Shown here: positions 7,291 to 12,313 of the stretch, in pieces
Numbering within the stretch: position 1 is the first letter of the stretch
Layout of the letters: every line of letters starts with the position of its first letter
Source: JBBDMX01 sp038241095
GTDB lineage: Bacteria > Planctomycetota > Phycisphaerae > Phycisphaerales > Phycisphaeraceae
Direction of reading: 5' to 3'
NCBI GenBank assembly: GCA_038241095.1
Contig: JBBRGB010000097.1
Span: 1-12,313 of the forward strand
DNA length: 12,313 nt
The notes under the pieces: model-generated
What the model saw: the letters and a program-made list of their open reading frames with translations, nothing else
Databases searched by the model: none
What the model was told of the DNA's origin: nothing
Program-made: the position numbers and the translations under genes

Positions 7291-7353
7291 GCGCTAAACC
7301 GCAAGCGTGAACGGCAATCACCTTGTCACCCCCTCACCCCCTCACCCCCTCAC
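7291..7353. repeat. Dispersed repeat family D: 20-bp core plus octamer array (upstream copy)
   Basis: This has the same core as at 6230 (GCGCTAAACCGCAAGCGTGA, 7291-7310), followed by octamers tcaccttg, tcaccccc, tcaccccc, tcaccccc from 7318. It occupies most of the divergent region between the AsmA-like gene and ribD, in the same orientation as the 6230 copy and 1061 bp away. It leaves only about 30 bp before the ribD start for expression signals. Confidence 0.9.
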
Positions 7354-7383
7354 ATACCGCACGACGGTGATATTCTCTAACAC

Positions 7384-8532
7384 ATGACGGTTGACCCACA
7401 CCAAACATTCATGCGGCTGGCGCTGCGGCTGGCGCGACGGGGACAGGGACGGGTCGAACCCAACCCGATGGTCGGCTGCGTCATCGTGCGCAACGGCACG
7501 ATTCTGGGGCGGGGGTTTCACGCCCGTTTCGGTGGGCCACACGCTGAGGTCGCGGCGCTTGCGGATTGCCAGCAACGTGGGCACGACCCACGCGGGGCCG
7601 AGGTGTTGGTCACCCTCGAACCCTGCTGTCATCACGGCAAGACGCCGCCCTGCACCGGTGCTCTGTTGAACGCTGGCGTCAAACGGGTTTTCGTGGCCAT
7701 GCGTGATCCCTTTCCGCAAGTCGCTGGGGGTGGCATCGCGGCCCTCGAAGCGGCGGGTGTCGAAGTGCGCGTGGGGCTGTGTGAAGAAGAAGCCGCGTGG
7801 CTCAACGAGCCGTTTGTCAAGCGTGTCACGACGGGGCGGCCGTGGACAATCGCCAAGTGGGCACAGACCCTCGATGGCCGCATCGCCACCCGCGACGGGC
7901 AAAGCAAGTGGATCAGCAACGACCGCTCGCGGAAAGTCGTGCATCAGATTCGGGCACGGGTCGATGCGGTCATGGTCGGCATCGGCACCGCGCTGGCGGA
8001 TGATCCGCTGCTCACGGCAAGGGGCATCAAACGCACGGCCATTGCCCGTGTGGCCCGACGTGTCGTGGTCGATCCCGATGCCCGGCTGTCGCTGTCGAGC
8101 CAACTCATCGCCACCTTGGATCAAGCCCCGTTGACGCTGGCGGTGCGGCAAAGCCGTGTGACCGGCGACGCGGCGACGCGGCTGCGGGATCGCGGCGTCG
8201 AAATCCTCGCCCTGCCCGATGACCCCGCCGACCCCGGTCACCTGTCGCTTGCGCCGCTGCTGGAACACCTGGCCAAACAACACGCGGCGACCAACGTGCT
8301 CGTCGAAGGCGGGGCCACACTCACCGGCACGCTGCTGCGGCAACAACTCGTCGATGAGGTCGTGGTCTTCGTGGCCCCCACCCTCGCCGGTGATCCCTTG
8401 GCCATCGGGGCCGTGCTAATCGGCCCTTTGCGCGAAATGAAGCAGGCCCGGCGATTGATTCTGCGAAATATCCGTCGCTTGGGTGACGATGTGATGCTGA
8501 CCTATCGCGTCGCGCCGCCCGGCCCACCCTAG
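7384..8532 (+). CDS. ribD: Bifunctional riboflavin biosynthesis protein RibD (deaminase/reductase)
   Basis: The 382-residue product has the normal two-domain RibD layout. Residues 1-145 are the zinc cytidine-deaminase-like domain that deaminates diaminohydroxyphosphoribosylaminopyrimidine. Zinc ligands are His53 in GPHAEVAAL, with catalytic Glu55, plus Cys81 and Cys90 in PCCHHGKTPPC; MxxALxLARxGxGxxxPNPMVGCV is also present. Residues about 152-376 are the NADPH-dependent ribityl reductase domain: KWAQTLDGRIATRDGQSKWI, RARVDAVMVGIGTALADDPLLTAR and VLVEGGATLTGTLL. Both halves look intact. The ATG at 7384 has no clear Shine-Dalgarno, and the family-D repeat ends about 30 bp upstream, so a leaderless or very short-leader transcript is possible. 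No FMN riboswitch and no other rib genes are seen nearby. The acs gene starts 34 bp after the stop, so the two are probably co-transcribed. Confidence is high. Confidence 0.96.
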   Translation: MTVDPHQTFMRLALRLARRGQGRVEPNPMVGCVIVRNGTILGRGFHARFGGPHAEVAALADCQQRGHDPRGAEVLVTLEPCCHHGKTPPCTGALLNAGVKRVFVAMRDPFPQVAGGGIAALEAAGVEVRVGLCEEEAAWLNEPFVKRVTTGRPWTIAKWAQTLDGRIATRDGQSKWISNDRSRKVVHQIRARVDAVMVGIGTALADDPLLTARGIKRTAIARVARRVVVDPDARLSLSSQLIATLDQAPLTLAVRQSRVTGDAATRLRDRGVEILALPDDPADPGHLSLAPLLEHLAKQHAATNVLVEGGATLTGTLLRQQLVDEVVVFVAPTLAGDPLAIGAVLIGPLREMKQARRLILRNIRRLGDDVMLTYRVAPPGPP

Positions 8533-8566
8533 ACTTCGGCCGACCATTTACACGGAGATCATCTCG

Positions 8567-10690
8567 ATGAGTCAGCGCAATGATTCGATGGGTGGCGGAG
8601 ACAAAGGGGGAATGTCCGGGGCAACTTCCGGGGCCACTTCCGGGGGCGGGGGGGCAATGGAATCGTTGCAGCAGGAGTTGCGCAAGTTTCCCCCGTCGGC
8701 GGATGCCAGTGGGCGGGCGCATGTGAAGTCGATGGCGGCGTATGAAAAGCTCTACCGCGAGTCGATTGAGGATCCCGAAACGTTCTGGGGCCAGCAGGCC
8801 GCGGAGTTGCACTGGTTTAAGAAATGGGATCGGGTCTTGGAGTGGAACCTGCCCGACGCCAAGTGGTTTGTGGGGGGCAAGACCAACCTTTGTTACAACT
8901 GCGTGGATCGCCAGGTGGCGGCGGGGCGGGGCGATGACGTGGCGATTGTGTGGGAAGGTGAGGCGCTCTCCGCGAGTGATGCAAAGCCGGAGATTCGCCG
9001 GCTGACCTATGCCGACCTGCAACGCGACACCGCCCGCTTCGCCAACGTGCTCAAAGCCAAGGGTGTCAAGAAGGGCGAGGTGGTGACGCTCTACATGCCC
9101 ATGATTCCCGAACTGGCGGTGGCCATGTTGGCCTGTGCCCGCATCGGCGCGCCGCACTCGATCATCTTCGGCGGGTTCTCGGCCTCAGCCATCCGCGACC
9201 GGATCAACGACGCCGACTCACGCCTGATCGTCACCGCGGATGGCGGTTGGCGGCGGGGCAATGTCGTGCCGCTCAAGGCTAATGTCGATGAGGCCCTGAC
9301 GCTGACCGACCGGGTCAAGAACGTCATCGTGGTGAGGCGATGTGAGAACACGGTCACCATGACGCTGGGGCGGGATGTTTGGTGGGATGAGTTGATGAAG
9401 GACGCCTCGGCCGAGTGTCCCTGCGAGCCGCTGGATAGTGAGGACTTGGCGTTTATTCTTTACACGTCAGGCTCGACGGGCAAGCCCAAGGGGATCATGC
9501 ACAGCGTGGGGGGGTATATGGTTTATACGTGGTTGACGAGTAAGTTTGTATTTGATTTGCATGGGGCGGGGGATTCCGGGGGCTCCCAGCCGCCGGAGCG
9601 GCTGGGCTTTCGTTCTGAACCTCAAGACTCAAGGCTCAAGACTCAAGACTTGTACTGGTGTACCGCGGACATCGGGTGGATCACGGGGCACTCTTACATC
9701 ATCTACGGCATCATGCCCAACGGGGTGCCCACGCTGATGTACGAAGGGGCACCCAACTTCCCCAACCCGGATCGCTTCTGGGACATCATCCAACGCCACG
9801 GGGTGACGGTCTTCTACACCGCGCCGACGGCCATCCGCGCTTTTATGAAATGGGGCGACCAGCACCCGGCCAAGCACGATCTTTCGAGCCTGCGATTGTT
9901 GGGCACGGTCGGCGAACCCATCAACCCCGAAGCCTGGATGTGGTATCACCGCCACATCGGCAAGGAGCGTTGTCCCATCGTCGATACCTGGTGGCAGACG
10001 GAAACCGGCGGGCACATGCTCACGCCGCTGCCGGGAGCCACGACGACGGTGCCCGGCTCCTGTACGCGGCCGTTCTTTGGCATCGACGCGGCCATTGTCA
10101 GCAAGGATGGCGACGAGATGCCCACCAACGCCGGGGGGTTTTTGGTCATCCGCAAGCCTTGGCCGGCGATGCTCCGCGGCATCATGGGCGACCGCCAGCG
10201 CTTCATCAAAACCTACTGGAGCGAAATCCCCGGCTACTACTTCGCCGGCGATGGTGCCCGCCGGGATGAGGATGGCAACTTCTGGATCATGGGCCGGGTC
10301 GATGACGTCATCAACGTCAGCGGCCACCGTCTGGGCACGGCCGAGGTGGAAAGCGCCTTGGTCTCGCACCCCGCGGTGGCGGAGGCGGCGGTGGTGGGCG
10401 TGCCCGATGAAATCAAGGGCACCGGCATCGCGGCCTTTGTGACCTTGAAGTCGGGCCAGGCGGCGGGCGAGGAGTTAAAGGCGGCGCTGTTGGCGCATGT
10501 GACCCACGAGATCGGTGCGATCGCCAGGCCCAGCGTGTTGAAGTTTACCGATGCCCTGCCCAAGACCCGCAGCGGCAAAATCATGCGCCGCCTACTGCGC
10601 GAGTTGGCGACCAGTGGCCAGGTCAAGGGCGATGTCACCACGCTCGAAGACATCAGCGTGCTGGGCAAACTGGGCGCGGAGGAAGGTTGA
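8567..10690 (+). CDS. acs: Acetyl-CoA synthetase with an in-frame repeat-derived insertion
   Basis: The 707-residue AMP-forming acetate:CoA ligase activates acetate through acetyl-AMP. Family motifs are complete: A3 loop YTSGSTGKPKG (299-309), acetate-pocket segment GWITGHSY (W371), TVGEP (V448), A5 TWWQTETGG (474-482), hinge region AGDGARRDEDG (560-570), GRVDDVINVSGHRLGTAE (576-593) and PKTRSGKIMRR (665-675), with Lys671 the catalytic and acetylatable lysine. The usual length is about 650. The excess comes from two places. Residues 1-31 are a Gly/Ser-rich tail encoded by 12-bp tandem repeats (from 8615). Between His332 and Asp361 there are 28 residues where E. coli Acs has two (HPGDIYW). That insert is encoded by a hairpin and four heptamers (9585-9651). 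GGAG upstream supports the ATG at 8567; Met8, Met16 or Met31 are alternatives. Both insertions keep frame, so the enzyme may be functional. Function is secure; activity of this allele is not shown. Confidence 0.96.
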   Translation: MSQRNDSMGGGDKGGMSGATSGATSGGGGAMESLQQELRKFPPSADASGRAHVKSMAAYEKLYRESIEDPETFWGQQAAELHWFKKWDRVLEWNLPDAKWFVGGKTNLCYNCVDRQVAAGRGDDVAIVWEGEALSASDAKPEIRRLTYADLQRDTARFANVLKAKGVKKGEVVTLYMPMIPELAVAMLACARIGAPHSIIFGGFSASAIRDRINDADSRLIVTADGGWRRGNVVPLKANVDEALTLTDRVKNVIVVRRCENTVTMTLGRDVWWDELMKDASAECPCEPLDSEDLAFILYTSGSTGKPKGIMHSVGGYMVYTWLTSKFVFDLHGAGDSGGSQPPERLGFRSEPQDSRLKTQDLYWCTADIGWITGHSYIIYGIMPNGVPTLMYEGAPNFPNPDRFWDIIQRHGVTVFYTAPTAIRAFMKWGDQHPAKHDLSSLRLLGTVGEPINPEAWMWYHRHIGKERCPIVDTWWQTETGGHMLTPLPGATTTVPGSCTRPFFGIDAAIVSKDGDEMPTNAGGFLVIRKPWPAMLRGIMGDRQRFIKTYWSEIPGYYFAGDGARRDEDGNFWIMGRVDDVINVSGHRLGTAEVESALVSHPAVAEAAVVGVPDEIKGTGIAAFVTLKSGQAAGEELKAALLAHVTHEIGAIARPSVLKFTDALPKTRSGKIMRRLLRELATSGQVKGDVTTLEDISVLGKLGAEEG
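8615..8645 (+). repeat. 12-bp tandem repeat encoding a Gly/Ser-rich N-terminus
   Basis: The units tccggggcaact (8615-8626) and tccggggccact (8627-8638) differ at one base and are followed by a partial third copy. They encode the repeat SGAT-SGAT-SGG in the N-terminal extension of Acs. Twelve bases keep the frame, so copy-number changes would only lengthen or shorten the tail. Confidence 0.8.
9585..9651 (+). repeat. Hairpin plus heptamer array embedded in the acs coding sequence (family E)
   Basis: CCCAGCCGC (9585-9593) and GCGGCTGGG (9598-9606) are perfect inverted repeats around CGGA. Fourteen bases further on, four direct 7-bp units follow: ctcaaga, ctcaagg, ctcaaga, ctcaaga (9621-9648), plus a partial ctt. 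The block is translated as SQPPERLGFRSEPQDSRLKT within Acs residues 340-359, which have no counterpart in E. coli Acs. Its repeat structure is unlike the surrounding codons and points to insertion of a non-coding-type repeat. Confidence 0.85.
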
Positions 10691-10710
10691 AGAATTGACC
10701 CAGTTCCCGC

Positions 10711-10776
10711 AAGCCCACGGATGAAACCGTGGCAAGCCCACAGATGAGCCGCGGCTCTGGGCGGCTCATCTGTGGG
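10711..10776. repeat. Family C palindrome with perfect 16-bp stem downstream of acs
   Basis: AAGCCCACGGATGAAACCGT and AAGCCCACAGATGAGCCGC are near-identical tandem copies starting at 10711 and 10734. The second copy pairs perfectly with GCGGCTCATCTGTGGG: arms 10737-10752 and 10761-10776, loop GGCTCTGG. It begins 20 bp after the acs stop codon, so the stem could end or protect the ribD-acs transcript, though no U-tract follows. Further inverted copies lie at 10841-10879. Confidence 0.85.
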
Positions 10777-10840
10777 ATGGGATCAAGTAATGCGCACGAC
10801 TCATCCCTGGTCATCCCACCCAAGCCGTCCAAAGCAACGG

Positions 10841-10879
10841 CATCCGTGGGCTGGGGGGATTTCTCATCCGTGGGCTGGG
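10841..10879. repeat. Two direct copies of CATCCGTGGGCTGGG (family C, inverted)
   Basis: The 15-bp sequence occurs exactly at 10841-10855 and 10865-10879. Its first 12 bases are the reverse complement of AGCCCACGGATG at 10712-10723. Together with the upstream copy they frame a roughly 170-bp block of repeat DNA between acs and the DUF362 gene. Confidence 0.85.
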
Positions 10880-10934
10880 AAAAAATAATCGGACCAGTTT
10901 GTTCTGGGAGGTTTCTTTCAGGGGGACGGTTGTT

Positions 10935-10940
10935 TATAAT
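10935..10940 (+). promoter_or_regulatory. Candidate -10 box (TATAAT) for the DUF362 gene
   Basis: A perfect TATAAT stands out in an AT-rich pocket (gtttataataagattaaac) 78 bp upstream of the DUF362 start, in otherwise GC-rich DNA. The expected -35 position (about 10912-10917) holds only TTTCTT, a poor match, so an activator or another sigma factor could be needed. It lies just past the repeat block, as expected for a new transcription unit. Confidence 0.4.
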
Positions 10941-11017
10941 AAGATTAAACTATCCCCAACAGCGGCGGGCGATCCTTCACCCGACGGCCACCGACAATCC
11001 CCTCACGGAGCCTCAAC

Positions 11018-11971
11018 ATGGACCTCAATCGACGCGCATTCATGCAGCAAGTGGCGGCCTTCTCGGCGGGACTGGCGGTGGTGCCCATGCTCCGCTTCAC
11101 GCCCACGGGGCAAGTCCACGCGGCCACACTTTCTCCTTTGGCCGAAACCGGCGCGGCCAAAGGCCAGCCGTTGGTCAGTGTCGCCAAGGGCAAGGACTAT
11201 GCCGCGTTGGTGACCAAGGTGCTGCTGCCTCTGGGTGGCATCGCGGCCTTCGTCAAGAGTGGCGACCGCGTGGTGGTCAAGCCCAACATCGGCTGGGATC
11301 GCAAGCCCGAGCAGGCCGCCAACACCCATCCCGAAGTGGTCAAGGCCTTGGTGAAACTCTGCCTCGACGCCGGTGCCAAACAGGTCAAGGTTTTCGATCG
11401 CACCTGCAACAACGCCAAGATGTGTTACGCCAACAGTGGCATTCAGCAGGCGGTGGAATCGCTCAAGAGCGACCGCGCGACTTGCGAGTTTGTCGATGAC
11501 CGCAAGTTCATGCCCGTGGACATCGAAGGCGCCAAGGCTGTCAACCGTTGGGACTTTTACAAGGACGCGGTGGACACCGATGTTTACATCAACGTGCCCA
11601 TCGCCAAGCATCACGGGTTGGCGAAGCTGACGCTTGGCTTGAAGAACGTGATGGGCGTCATCGGGGGAAATCGGGGCAAGATTCACCAGGAAATCGGCCA
11701 GAAGCTGGCGGACTTGAACCGGGTGGTGGGCACCAAGCTCACGCTGATCGACGCCACGCGAATCCTGCTGCGGCACGGCCCACAGGGGGGCAACCTTGAA
11801 GATGTGAAAGTCCTCGATACGCTCATCGCCTCGACAGACCCCATCGCCGCCGACGCTTACGCCACGACGCTGTTTGGCCTGAAACCCGATGCGATTTCGT
11901 CCACCGTGGCCGGGCATGAGTCGGGCTTGGGCGAGATGGATTTGTCGAAGGTGAAGATCGTCGAAGGGTGA
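11018..11971 (+). CDS. Tat-exported DUF362 domain protein
   Basis: The 317-residue protein begins with a twin-arginine signal: NRRAFMQQ at residues 4-11, then a moderately hydrophobic stretch to about 25, with possible cleavage after VHA (residues 33-35). The mature part is a DUF362 domain. Visible blocks are VVVKPNIGWDR (85-95), NTHPEVVKALVKLCLDAGA (102-120), FDRTCNNAKMCYANSGI (126-142), NVPIAKHHGLAKLTLGLKN (192-210) and STDPIAADAYATTLFGL (272-288). The family has no well-defined reaction; members are often paired with iron-sulfur proteins, and Tat export suggests folding with a cofactor. Cys130 and Cys136 lie in a conserved block, but no classical 4Fe-4S motif is present. CGGAG lies 8 bp before the ATG at 11018. 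The next gene downstream, a membrane protein start in the same direction, fits a redox pair. Family assignment is firm; function is unknown. Confidence 0.9.
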   Translation: MDLNRRAFMQQVAAFSAGLAVVPMLRFTPTGQVHAATLSPLAETGAAKGQPLVSVAKGKDYAALVTKVLLPLGGIAAFVKSGDRVVVKPNIGWDRKPEQAANTHPEVVKALVKLCLDAGAKQVKVFDRTCNNAKMCYANSGIQQAVESLKSDRATCEFVDDRKFMPVDIEGAKAVNRWDFYKDAVDTDVYINVPIAKHHGLAKLTLGLKNVMGVIGGNRGKIHQEIGQKLADLNRVVGTKLTLIDATRILLRHGPQGGNLEDVKVLDTLIASTDPIAADAYATTLFGLKPDAISSTVAGHESGLGEMDLSKVKIVEG

Positions 11972-11986
11972 TGCGGCTTGGATTTG

Positions 11987-12116
11987 TCAGAGCCGCAAGG
12001 CGTAAGCCTGCGGTTGCCTTGGTGCCTTGTCAGAGGTGTAAGCCTGCGGACGAAGGCCAAATGGCGTGGGTAGGCGTGGTGACGTTGGACCGGGGGCTTA
12101 CGCCCCACGGCTCTGA
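11987..12116. repeat. Palindromic repeat element, family A (long copy)
   Basis: The left arm 11987-12013 (TCAGAGCCGCAAGGCGTAAG then CCTGCGG) pairs with the right arm 12090-12116 (CCGGGGGCTTACGCCCCACG then GCTCTGA) at 22 of 27 positions. A third, partial left arm (TCAGAGGTGTAAGCCTGCGG) lies inside at 12030-12049, suggesting a tandem duplication of one end. It separates the DUF362 gene from the following membrane protein gene by about 180 bp. It is related to the element at 1852-1944. Confidence 0.85.
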
Positions 12117-12154
12117 TTTTGTGTCGCCGGGGGCTAAGTATGAATACCGTGTGA

Positions 12155-12313
12155 ATGACCATGAAAAATAAAAGACCATCTTGGAGAGGTTTTGTGCCGT
12201 GGCTTCCGGGGTGGCGCACGTGGCGGCGGATCGTGCAGATCGGCGTGTTGATCCTGTTCGTCTGGCTTTTCCGTGTCACGGAATTGGGCATCGACCCCGG
12301 CGCGACAGGCGAG
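12155..12313 (+). CDS. Membrane protein, N-terminal part; possible 4Fe-4S polyferredoxin
   Basis: The frame opens right after an in-frame TGA (12152-12154). It can start at ATG 12155 (MTMKNKRPSW) or ATG 12161 (MKNKRPSW); neither has a good Shine-Dalgarno. It runs off the window after 53 codons. The visible part has a basic, Trp-rich N-terminus (WRGFVPWLPGWRTWRR), then one membrane helix (IVQIGVLILFVWLF) and RVTELGIDPG. This pattern resembles the start of planctomycete NapH/CcoG-like 4Fe-4S binding membrane proteins, which often neighbour DUF362 genes. No cysteine motif is in the visible part, so the iron-sulfur call rests on context and recall alone. Confidence 0.55.
   Translation, partial: MTMKNKRPSWRGFVPWLPGWRTWRRIVQIGVLILFVWLFRVTELGIDPGATGE

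Noticed and set aside
7342..9157. Long minus-strand frames opposite ribD and acs
   Set aside because: Both plus-strand genes have complete family motifs; the opposite frames have none.
10737..10776. Perfect stem considered as a classical intrinsic terminator
   Set aside because: No T-run follows the stem on either strand, and the same motif recurs elsewhere as a dispersed repeat, so I list it as a repeat with possible terminator activity.

Overview
The window looks like a piece of a high-G+C planctomycete chromosome, probably from the class Phycisphaerae. The best clue is the left-edge gene. Its prepilin-like start (FTLIELLVVISIIALL followed by ILLPALGAAR) and short 'ARQMQNS' linker are typical of the large pseudopilin families of that group. 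The mix of ordinary metabolic genes, short operons with frequent strand switches, and many short dispersed palindromic repeats between genes fits this. The assignment is inference from recognition, not from a search.

Layout, left to right. (1) 1-661, minus strand: 5' part of a prepilin/pseudopilin-like secreted protein gene. (2) 662-1410: no convincing gene. (3) 1411-1860, plus strand: a CbiX/SirB-type sirohydrochlorin chelatase with a Cys-rich tail. (4) 1852-1944: a palindromic repeat that overlaps the end of the chelatase gene and lies between two convergent genes. (5) 4804-1964, minus strand: a large exported clan GH-A glycoside-hydrolase-like protein, with a repeat-rich leader region (4805-5145). 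(6) 6201-5146, minus strand: an M42 metallopeptidase. (7) 7231-6305, minus strand: a short membrane-anchored AsmA-like protein whose gene is bracketed by two copies of a 48-bp direct repeat. (8) 7384-8532 and 8567-10690, plus strand: ribD (riboflavin synthesis) and acs (acetyl-CoA synthetase), 34 bp apart and probably co-transcribed. (9) 10691-11017: a non-coding stretch with strong palindromes and a possible promoter. (10) 11018-11971, plus strand: a Tat-exported DUF362 protein. (11) 12155-12313, plus strand: the start of a membrane protein that may be a 4Fe-4S polyferredoxin partner of the DUF362 protein.

The genes do not form a single pathway. Most are housekeeping or cell-envelope functions: cofactor synthesis (sirohydrochlorin metal insertion, riboflavin), acetate activation, peptide degradation, polysaccharide processing and envelope biogenesis.

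The most unusual content is repetitive DNA. At least five distinct short repeat families occur in 12 kb, mostly at gene ends and in leaders. One, a hairpin plus a heptamer array, sits in frame inside the acs coding sequence. It adds about 26 residues just before the conserved acetate-pocket segment. I see no CRISPR array, transposase, phage gene, tRNA or rRNA.
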